A stretch of DNA of 64,000 nt. Origin: Sulfurimonas sp. (GTDB taxonomy: Bacteria > Campylobacterota > Campylobacteria > Campylobacterales > Sulfurimonadaceae). The notes below the pieces were generated by a model that was given only the letters and a program-made list of their open reading frames with translations, did no database searches and had not been told where the DNA came from. Numbering within the stretch: the first letter of the stretch is position 1; each line of letters begins with the position of its first letter. Of the stretch, positions 57,511 to 64,000 are shown one piece after another. The stretch spans positions 151,083-215,082 of the forward strand of contig JAUZSC010000002.1 in assembly GCA_030949825.1 (NCBI GenBank). Direction: 5' to 3'. The translations under genes were made by a program, and so were the position numbers.

Positions 57511-58016
57511 TCGATAAGAAAACTATAACACCGAGGAAAAAAGGTAAAAGCCTTTTTTCCCTTTCGACTCTTCTTGCCTCTTTTTTTGGTGCAGCGATGA
57601 TTGCTTCAGCCTTTGCATACTTTAACTTCAAATTTTCAGAATACAAATTTATCGACTTTAAAGATTGGTCTTTTTATGAAAAAAGTGCTATTTTCAAAGC
57701 AGATGCTGATAAATACATAGTTGTTTTTTACTCTTCAAAAGAAAAAGGGACTATGGATAAACTCGCTAAAATTAATCTAAATCTACCGATTTTAGCCATA
57801 GACTACTACAATCAAGTACGCAAAAACAGTGAACATACCACTTTTTTAAGAAGCGGTACAAATAATTCTCTTAGGTTCATTCAAAGATTTAATATTTACG
57901 AAGCCCCATCTATCTTTTTTATTAAAAAATCAAAAGACACCCTTTATAAACAAGATAGTATGATACGCAAACTCGATAATTTGGATGAATTATCTAAACA
58001 AGTACGACAATTATAA
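57510..58016 (+). CDS. Membrane-anchored thioredoxin-fold protein without CxxC; start uncertain
   Basis: The ATG at 57597 yields 139 residues, but the frame is open upstream into the end of trxA. There it encodes DKKTITPRKKGKSLFSLS, then a membrane helix that includes the residues around that ATG, typical of a positively charged N-terminus plus anchor. No ATG, GTG or TTG occurs upstream in frame, so a rare start (ATC at 57510) or a one-base error is implied. The rest (KYIVVFYSSKEKGT; EAPSIFFI) looks like a thioredoxin fold lacking the Cys pair. It sits between trxA and trxB. Confidence 0.55.
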   Translation: MDKKTITPRKKGKSLFSLSTLLASFFGAAMIASAFAYFNFKFSEYKFIDFKDWSFYEKSAIFKADADKYIVVFYSSKEKGTMDKLAKINLNLPILAIDYYNQVRKNSEHTTFLRSGTNNSLRFIQRFNIYEAPSIFFIKKSKDTLYKQDSMIRKLDNLDELSKQVRQL

Positions 58017-58028
58017 GGAACTAAATAA

Positions 58029-58973
58029 ATGATATTAGATTGTGCAATTATTGGGGGTGGTCCAGCTGGACTAACTGCAGGACTTTATGCAACGCGAGGT
58101 GGCTTAAACAATGTGGTCATGTTTGAAAAAGGTATGCCAGGTGGTCAAATAACAAACTCTTCTGAGATTGAAAACTACCCTGGTGTTACGGGCGAGATTA
58201 CAGGTATGGAGTTAATGAATCCATGGCCTGAGCAATGTCAAAAATTTGGTCTTAAACATGAGATGGTTAATGTTACTCGACTTACAAAAACTGGTGATAT
58301 TTTCACAGTTCATAAAGAAGATGGCACAACTACAGATGCATATAGTGTGATTATAGGTACTGGTTCATCACCTCGTCGTGTAGGTTTTTCTGGTGAAGAT
58401 GAACTTTTTGGTAAGGGTGTGAGTACCTGTGCAACCTGCGATGGTTTTTTCTACAAAGGAAAAGAGGTTGCAGTTATCGGTGGTGGAGATACAGCTTTAG
58501 AAGAAGCGCTTTACCTTGCAAAAATCTGCTCTAAAGTTTACCTCGTACACAGACGAGACACTTTTCGCTCAGCACCTAACACAATCCAAAGAGTCAAAAA
58601 AACTGAGAACATAGAGCTTGTTTTAAACTCATCTCCAGATGAAGTGTATGGAGATGCTATGGGTGTAGTAGGTCTTAAAGTTAAAAATAAAGATGGCGAA
58701 ATCCGTGATATCGTAGTTCCAGGTGTATTTACATTTGTTGGAAACGATGTAAATAATGAAACACTCCTTCAAGAAGATGGAACTTTTCTTTGTTATATGA
58801 ATGAGCAAGGACAAGTAATAGTCGATATAAGTATGAAGACATCAGTTGCTGGACTCTTTGCAACTGGAGACATGCGAATCGCAGCTCCAAAACAAGTTGT
58901 ATCTGCAGCTGGTGATGGTGCTGTAGCAGCACTTCAAGCCATTTCATTTGTGGATGAGTTACTCAACGATTAG
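58029..58973 (+). CDS. trxB: Thioredoxin reductase
   Basis: A 314-residue NADPH-dependent flavoprotein that reduces thioredoxin. It has the FAD loop [10 protein letters not shown] (9-18), the redox pair CATC (134-137, in STCATCDGF), NADPH loop [22 protein letters not shown] and ATGDM near the FAD end. Length is normal. Thirteen bases separate it from the upstream thioredoxin-fold gene, so all three are likely one transcript. Confidence 0.95.
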   Translation: MILDCAIIGGGPAGLTAGLYATRGGLNNVVMFEKGMPGGQITNSSEIENYPGVTGEITGMELMNPWPEQCQKFGLKHEMVNVTRLTKTGDIFTVHKEDGTTTDAYSVIIGTGSSPRRVGFSGEDELFGKGVSTCATCDGFFYKGKEVAVIGGGDTALEEALYLAKICSKVYLVHRRDTFRSAPNTIQRVKKTENIELVLNSSPDEVYGDAMGVVGLKVKNKDGEIRDIVVPGVFTFVGNDVNNETLLQEDGTFLCYMNEQGQVIVDISMKTSVAGLFATGDMRIAAPKQVVSAAGDGAVAALQAISFVDELLND

Positions 58974-58983
58974 TAATTATAAA

Positions 58984-59577
58984 TCAACTCAATTTGAAAT
59001 AGTCTATCGGTCGAGACTGTTCATTTTGTAGTGTGTCTTCATTTCTTTTTAATAAAGGAATGTTTCTAGAACAATGTATATATGCTTCTTCAACTTCAAC
59101 AAGAATCCAAAATGATATTATTTGAGAAGAGTGTGTCAATTGTACATCTGAAGCTTCTTTATCAATAAATAATAACAATTCTTGATTATTCATAATTTTC
59201 GCTTTACCGTTTACATGTAAACCTACTTTATTTTCGAAAAAATCTATAAAAAGCATTCCTATATGTGGATTTTCGGAAATATTTCCAGCAGATGCTAAAA
59301 CTCCATTTCCCTTGAACTCTGGGTATACAAGATATTTTTCATTTATCACTCTAACAAATCCAAAATCCCCAGAACGAAAAGAACTGTCACATTCTCCATG
59401 CTTATCTGAAGTAGAAATAAACACCATTCTTTGCTCAGCGATAAAAGTTTTCATATGTGGAGCAATAGCATCTAACATTTGTCTTTTATAGAAATCTTTT
59501 GCTTGATTTTGAGTCTTAAATTTTTCTTGCATTTTATGCTCTCCATCTGATCCTGGGAGTAAGTTACTATCCACCAT
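58984..59577 (-). CDS. Pyridoxamine 5'-phosphate oxidase-fold FMN-binding protein
   Basis: A 197-residue protein by the ATG at 59577; a longer frame to 59616 exists but runs into the upstream gene. The split-barrel core reads MVFISTSDKHGECDSSFRSGD, YLVYPEFKGNGVLASAGNIS, PHIGMLFIDFF and the dimer contact VNGKAKIM. It resembles the pyridoxamine oxidase-like family that binds FMN or F420-type cofactors, with unknown substrate. It overlaps the Sel1 gene by 11 bases and is convergent with trxB. Confidence 0.75.
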   Translation of the reverse strand: MVDSNLLPGSDGEHKMQEKFKTQNQAKDFYKRQMLDAIAPHMKTFIAEQRMVFISTSDKHGECDSSFRSGDFGFVRVINEKYLVYPEFKGNGVLASAGNISENPHIGMLFIDFFENKVGLHVNGKAKIMNNQELLLFIDKEASDVQLTHSSQIISFWILVEVEEAYIHCSRNIPLLKRNEDTLQNEQSRPIDYFKLS

Positions 59578-60010
59578 ATATCTCGGTTGTATATGTATAG
59601 CCTGAGTTAGTAACATTCTTACCTGAGCCTTTTACTTCAAGTTTTTCTCGGATTAGATTGTATTGGTCACAGGCTTGCGCATATCCAAGTTCACAGGAGC
59701 GTGAATAAAACATTCTCGATCTTCTAATATCTTTTTCTATGCCGAATTCTCCACGCTTATAAAGTGTGCCTAGATTGTAGCATGCTTTTACATACTTCTT
59801 TTTACAGCCTTTTTCAAAGAGCTTTTTTGCCTTTTTAGCATTTTGTTTTACGCCATCTCCTGTATAATAAAGTGTAGCTAAGCTAATACATCCATGCATG
59901 CTTCCATCTTTACATGCTTTTTTATACTCGTGTACTCTACTCTGCGTTTGGTTTGCCAAGACTCCAAAACTTAGGAGCAAAAATATCATTATTTTTTTAG
60001 TCATATTCAT
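59567..60010 (-). CDS. Sel1-repeat secreted protein (Hcp-like)
   Basis: A 147-residue protein with a signal peptide (TKKIMIFLLLSFGVLANQ) and Sel1-like repeats: KKACKDGSMHGCISLATLYYTG, then FEKGCKKKYVKACYNLGTLY, and FYSRSCELGYAQACDQYN. Cys pairs about 8-9 residues apart within each repeat match the disulfide-linked Hcp (Helicobacter cysteine-rich) group, which are periplasmic or secreted. Function unknown; some Hcp proteins are immunogenic or enzyme-like. Confidence 0.8.
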   Translation of the reverse strand: MNMTKKIMIFLLLSFGVLANQTQSRVHEYKKACKDGSMHGCISLATLYYTGDGVKQNAKKAKKLFEKGCKKKYVKACYNLGTLYKRGEFGIEKDIRRSRMFYSRSCELGYAQACDQYNLIREKLEVKGSGKNVTNSGYTYTTEIYGG

Positions 60011-60053
60011 CCATTTTTATTTTTTAAGAAAGCTTATTTTAACAAATAGCCCT

Positions 60054-60976
60054 CTATAAATCGCTTAAAGAAACTGAGAACGCTTCAAGTGTATGAAAAT
60101 TTTCATAATCAAAAACAATGAAGGGATAAGTCTTTTCATTCACCTCAACATTGATATGTAATTCATAATAATCACCTCGAAAAATAGCATCTTTTAATAC
60201 AGCCTTATAGATGCCATCTTCTTTTGTTAAAGTTATTTGACTGAGTCTATAACACTTCTCATCAATAAAATTAGCGACTCCAAAAAAAGATGCCAACTCT
60301 TTTGACTTAGGCTGATGATAAATATTTTGAGGTGTATCGTACTGAATAATCTCTCCATCTTGTATAAATGCTATTTTATCACTTATCGCTATCGCTTCTT
60401 TGGGGTCATGTGTCACAAATATAGCTGTTTTTTTTGCTCTTTTTTATAAGGCTTAACAAATCTTTTTGAATCTGTGTTTTAAGAAGCGTGTCTACACTAG
60501 AAAAAGGTTCATCAAAAAAGAATAATATCAGGCTCAGTCGCAAGTACCCTTGCAATACTAATACGCTGTTGTTCTCCACCACTAAGTTCATATGGATACT
60601 TTTTCTCATAGCCTACTAAATCAACCATCTCTAAAAGCTCTTTTACCAAGGTCTTGTTCTTCTTGTTCTTAACACCAAAGAGAAGATTCTTTTGAACATT
60701 GAGATGCGGGAAAAGTGCATAGTTTTGAAACACAAAACCAATATTACGCTCCTGCGCTTCTATATTCGTTTTCTTATCAAAAATTATTTTTTTATTTATC
60801 TCTAATGAACCACTACTTGCACGCTCAAATCCTGCGATGATATTAAGCAAGGTGGATTTTCCACTTCCACTTTTTCCAAGAATAGAGATAATCTGACCTT
60901 CTTGTATTTCAAAGTTAACATCTTTTAATACCTGTTTGTCAAAACTTTTGTTCAATTGTTTGAGTTGTAAAATCAT
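60054..60976 (-). CDS. fbpC: Ferric-iron ABC transporter ATPase (FbpC-type), two frameshifts
   Basis: The nucleotide-binding subunit of an iron(III) importer. The first frame (60976-60512) has GKSGSGKSTLLN, VFQNYALFPHL and the signature ELSGGEQQRIS. The second (to ~60440) carries FDEPFSSVDTLL (Walker B). The third (60416-60054) has the switch TAIFVTHDPKEA and the C-terminal domain. Breaks: a run of six T (minus) near 60520 that should be five, and a run of eight A near 60430 that should be seven. Repaired length is ~307 residues. It overlaps the permease by four bases. Confidence 0.88.
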
Positions 60977-62568
60977 TTTTGAGCCTTTAGGAGCATAATA
61001 GTTAAGGGGATAAGTGAAATTATAATAATACTTAGCGTATATATAGATGCCTCATGAAGCATCTGCGAGTTTGCGAGTGCATAAGTCTTTGTTGCTAATG
61101 TATCGTAGTTAAAGGGTCGTAAAACTAGAGTAATCGGCAACTCTTTAATCGTGGAGACAAAGACTAAGACAAAGCCAAATAAAAGTGCATTTTTCATTAA
61201 AGGTAATTCCACTTTAAACATCGTTTGAAAATAGCTTTTTCCAAGCGACCTAGATGCACGGTTAAGATGAATACTCACTCGCTCAAAACTAGAATCAACC
61301 GTATGGATGCCAATGGCAGAAAAACGGATAATATACGAAAATAAAAGTGCGAAATACGAAGCACTTAAGAATAAAGTTGTGGTAAAATAATTGTCAATCA
61401 ACCATGTGTCAATATCTGCAAATAACATAATAATACCGATGGCAATAAGTGCTCCTGGCATCGTAAACCCAAGCGAGATAAACTTACTGATGTAACTATT
61501 AAAAGCTGTGGGAAAGATACGACTTGTGTAGCCCACAATAAATGCTAATAGCATAATAAAAGAAGCACTTAAACTTGCAGATATAAAACTATTTGTAAGA
61601 ATTCCTATAAACTCTGCATCAAGTAGATTTGCTGCATATTCATAAGAGTACACACTCATCCAAATAAGAGGAATAATAAAACCAAAAACGATGGGAATAC
61701 TGAGGAGAAAATATGTTAAGTAAAGTTTATAGCCTTTTAGAACTTGTTTTTTTACCTCTGCACCTGAACTTTCAACTTTATACTGAGCTTTGCCACGACT
61801 GATTTTTTCAATGCTTAAAACAATTAAAACCATAAGCATCGCTACGACCGCCATATATGCAGCACTTGCCGAGTCATGTAGTCCAAACCATGTGTTAAAT
61901 ATAGCAACTGTGAGGGTCTTAACATTGTAATACTCTGCGATTCCGTATTCACTTATTGTTTCCATCATAACAAGAGCGAGTGAGCCAATGATAGCGGGAC
62001 GAGATAAGGGAAGAATGATTTTAAAAAAGAGTTTTTTTCTTGAACTTCCTAAACTAAGAGCAGGATTCACTAAGGTACTTTTACTTTTCTCAAAGGAAGC
62101 TTTTACGATTAAATACACATAAGGATACAGCGCTAAACTCATAAAAATAATGACCGAATTAATATTTAAAACATTAAAATAGCCCGTTATTCCCATAGAG
62201 CGTAAAAAAAGATGAAAATGATTAAAATAACCAAACATATCTGAATAAATATAACCCATTATATAGGTAGGAATAGTAAAAGGTAAGGCTAATGCAAATA
62301 CAAAAAATCCAACAAACCTAAACTGATAAAAAGTAGTTATATACGCACTCCCTACTCCTAAGATAAGTGTCAAAAACCCAACACCAAAAACTAAGATAAG
62401 CGTGTCTGTAATGTATCCTAAGAGAACTGTGTCTTTTAAATGCCCAAGCATCTGTGTCTCATTGCCTAAGGCGTGATTTACAACTAGGACTATAGGTAAC
62501 ATCATAATTAGAGTTACTATAAAGTTAAAAGAAGACCAACGGTTTATCAAATTACTTCCTTTTATCAT
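60973..62568 (-). CDS. fbpB: Ferric-iron ABC transporter permease (FbpB-type)
   Basis: A 531-residue fused permease with two copies of the six-helix BPD transport domain, as in FbpB. The EAA-type loops read NPALSLGSSRKKLFFKIILPLSRPA in the first half and RASRSLGKSYFQTMFKVELPL in the second. It is in the inner membrane with FbpC. No frameshift. A 424-base gap separates it from the binding-protein gene, which is unusually long for this operon. Confidence 0.9.
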   Translation of the reverse strand: MIKGSNLINRWSSFNFIVTLIMMLPIVLVVNHALGNETQMLGHLKDTVLLGYITDTLILVFGVGFLTLILGVGSAYITTFYQFRFVGFFVFALALPFTIPTYIMGYIYSDMFGYFNHFHLFLRSMGITGYFNVLNINSVIIFMSLALYPYVYLIVKASFEKSKSTLVNPALSLGSSRKKLFFKIILPLSRPAIIGSLALVMMETISEYGIAEYYNVKTLTVAIFNTWFGLHDSASAAYMAVVAMLMVLIVLSIEKISRGKAQYKVESSGAEVKKQVLKGYKLYLTYFLLSIPIVFGFIIPLIWMSVYSYEYAANLLDAEFIGILTNSFISASLSASFIMLLAFIVGYTSRIFPTAFNSYISKFISLGFTMPGALIAIGIIMLFADIDTWLIDNYFTTTLFLSASYFALLFSYIIRFSAIGIHTVDSSFERVSIHLNRASRSLGKSYFQTMFKVELPLMKNALLFGFVLVFVSTIKELPITLVLRPFNYDTLATKTYALANSQMLHEASIYTLSIIIISLIPLTIMLLKAQK

Positions 62569-62992
62569 TAGTTAATTCTTTAGCTTGATATCATCTCTCA
62601 TTTGACTTTTCCTTTTTATTTTCATACAATTTTAGTATGGCATCGAGTATATTATCCATTTGAGGTAAAGCTTGGATTTTTCTATCTTTTTAACTTCATA
62701 CTTCATTTAAATAAGTATCTAAAATGTTTTCATTAATACTTAGCTTTTGTAATTTATCGTAAATTAAAAGATTATTATTTCTATATTATTCTTTACAATT
62801 GTATCAAAATAATATCTATTTTAAAAAATGAAAAACTTTCAACTCGCCCCTATATATAGCTATATGCCAACTTTGATAAATTTAAAATGAATAAAAGCAA
62901 ATTAGCTTTACTAGGAGTCTGTCGGTCTCCTAGCGGCAATTTATTAGCTATCTTCAACCGTTATCTGCTTAAAAGACTAAAAGTTCATAAAA
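62569..62992 (-). other. Gap with gene remnants and hairpins between fbpA and fbpB
   Basis: Two stop-interrupted pieces in the same minus-strand frame look like decayed coding sequence: DKLQKLSINENILDTYLNEV (62696-62785) and, after TGA and TAA, QMDNILDAILKLYENKKEK (62591-62659, with its own ATG). Near the fbpA end lie two hairpins: CTAGGAG/CTCCTAG (62911-62933) and AAAGC-AAATTA-GCTTT (62894-62909). The hairpins may end or thin the fbpA transcript before fbpB. I see no intact gene. Confidence 0.4.
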
Positions 62993-63994
62993 TTAATTCC
63001 ACCCTACTTCATTAAATATTTTCACAGCCTTAGCATTGTTTTCACCTAATTTATACAGCTCAATATTATCTTCTTTAAAACTACCCCATGATTGTAAGAG
63101 TTTTGAGGGTGCTACATTTTTATTTACTGGATACTCAAAATTCACAGAAGTGAAGATTTCTTGTGCCTCGGGTGAGCATAAAAATTCTATAAACTTGATT
63201 GCATTTTCTTTATTTTTCGCATACTTAGTGACCCCGATGCCTGATATATTTATATGTGTTCCGCGCTCATTTCCACCTTGATTTGGGAAAAATATTGCGA
63301 TCATCTGAGCTACTGCCTTATCGCTAAAGTTTTTTGAATGAAGTAACTGCCCTACATAGTATGTATTTACAATAGCGACCTTAGCTATACCCGCTGCGAG
63401 TGCTCGCATCTGGTCACGGTCACCGCCTGTTGGCTTTCTTGCAAAATTATCAGTTACATTTTTTGCCCACGCTTTAGCTTCTTTTTCACCCTTATGGGAA
63501 ATGATAGATGCGAGTAGAGATTGATTGTAAATATTTGAAGATGTTTGCGTTAAAATCGCATCCTTATATTTTTCACTCGCCAATGCTTCATAGGTAGACA
63601 AGGCTATAGGTTCATCAACATTATAAACAAGTACTCTCGCTCTCTTTGTTACACCAAACCAATAACCCTCTTTATCTCTTAGATGCGAAGGTATAACTTC
63701 TTCTAAAAACTTTGAGTGGATGCTTTGAAATAAACCTTTTTCTTTTGCATAATAAAGTCTGCCTACATCTACAGTTAGCAAAAGATCTGCTGGAGTGTAT
63801 TTTCCCTCTTCCTCGAGTCGCTTCATGATTTGGTCAGAATTTGCTTGAACAACATTGACTTTGATTCCAGTTTCTTTCGTAAACTTTTTAAATAAAATTT
63901 TATCCGATGGATAATGTCTATGTGTGTAAATATTAACTTCATTTGCATCGAGTGACACAAATAGTATAAGTAAACTAAGTAGTATTTTTATCAT
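62993..63994 (-). CDS. fbpA: Iron(III) ABC transporter substrate-binding protein
   Basis: A 333-residue periplasmic ferric-ion binding protein. Signal peptide MIKILLSLLILFVSLDA. The mature protein begins NEVNIYTHRHYPSDKILF, a typical FbpA/FutA1 start. The iron-site tyrosines are in NTYYVGQ (Tyr pair, ~215), and KTGIKVNVVQANSD and GIGVTKYAKNKENA fit the family. It is the first gene of an fbpABC order on the minus strand; its promoter lies right of the window edge, so a Fur site cannot be checked. Confidence 0.9.
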   Translation of the reverse strand: MIKILLSLLILFVSLDANEVNIYTHRHYPSDKILFKKFTKETGIKVNVVQANSDQIMKRLEEEGKYTPADLLLTVDVGRLYYAKEKGLFQSIHSKFLEEVIPSHLRDKEGYWFGVTKRARVLVYNVDEPIALSTYEALASEKYKDAILTQTSSNIYNQSLLASIISHKGEKEAKAWAKNVTDNFARKPTGGDRDQMRALAAGIAKVAIVNTYYVGQLLHSKNFSDKAVAQMIAIFFPNQGGNERGTHINISGIGVTKYAKNKENAIKFIEFLCSPEAQEIFTSVNFEYPVNKNVAPSKLLQSWGSFKEDNIELYKLGENNAKAVKIFNEVGWN

Positions 63995-64000
63995 TTATCT

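Overview
The window looks like a chromosomal segment of a Campylobacterota (epsilonproteobacterial) organism, most like Sulfurimonas and its relatives. The DNA is AT-rich. The evidence is the gene repertoire and layout: a stand-alone atpE, a bamD-lon pair, an L25/Ctc-type rplY, FliW, an epsilon-type CheZ-like protein, a DUF3972-type gene beside purE, and class Ia-like short PyrB and PabB. This placement is inference from gene content; no rRNA is present.

Layout. 1-8.1 kb (mostly minus strand): end of rplY, then a compact metabolic run PHP-bioD-pyrB-pabB-small membrane gene-tal-pilT, then a divergent CDP-alcohol phosphatidyltransferase / cytidylyltransferase pair. 8.1-8.75 kb: tRNA-Leu(GAG), a cluster of inverted repeats and atpE. 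8.75-15.4 kb: operon purD-RDD-lptD-phosphoribosyltransferase-pnp, with a strong 6S RNA candidate just upstream of purD. 15.7-22.5 kb: SPOR/pseudo-histidine-kinase, hemD, guaA, nhaD, nadB and a small lipoprotein. 22.5-29.9 kb (plus strand): uvrC, then a four-gene phosphorelay (PAS, HPt, NIT-hybrid kinase, response regulator). 29.9-35.3 kb: lon and a bamD homologue separated by a group II intron. 35.4-47.7 kb is the most accessory-looking stretch: fliW, hipBA, an AAA/DUF4143 ATPase, an HD-Pnk-type nucleic-acid end-healing enzyme, a secreted Ser-Ser-Asn repeat protein coded by a 9-bp minisatellite, a giant secreted protein followed by three pilin-like genes, hpf, and a MazEF-like pair. 47.7-55.6 kb: an eight-gene minus-strand operon cheZ-U32-purE-DUF3972-DUF89-glyQ-mutY-recD2. 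55.7-64 kb: HisK-type PHP phosphatase, two small secreted charged proteins, trxA, a membrane-anchored thioredoxin-fold protein, trxB, a flavin-type oxidase-fold protein, a Sel1 protein and a ferric-iron ABC transporter (fbpABC type).

A dominant technical signal runs through the window: ten genes, several of them housekeeping (glyQ, mutY, nadB), are each broken by one or two single-base frameshifts, about fourteen in all, and most lie in short A or T runs. In every case the reading frame is recovered by adding or removing one base, with no other decay. This pattern points to uncorrected sequencing error rather than real pseudogenes. I therefore annotate these as whole genes and give the break positions. 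The one exception where true decay seems likely is the 62.6-63.0 kb gap.

The most interesting biology is the HD-Pnk enzyme, the histidine-less SPOR kinase, the phosphorelay operon with one active and one dead HPt domain, the BamD homologue with tandem SHOCT-like repeats, the CheZ-like protein with possible CheY-binding peptides at both ends, and the minisatellite-coded secreted protein beside a pilus locus.
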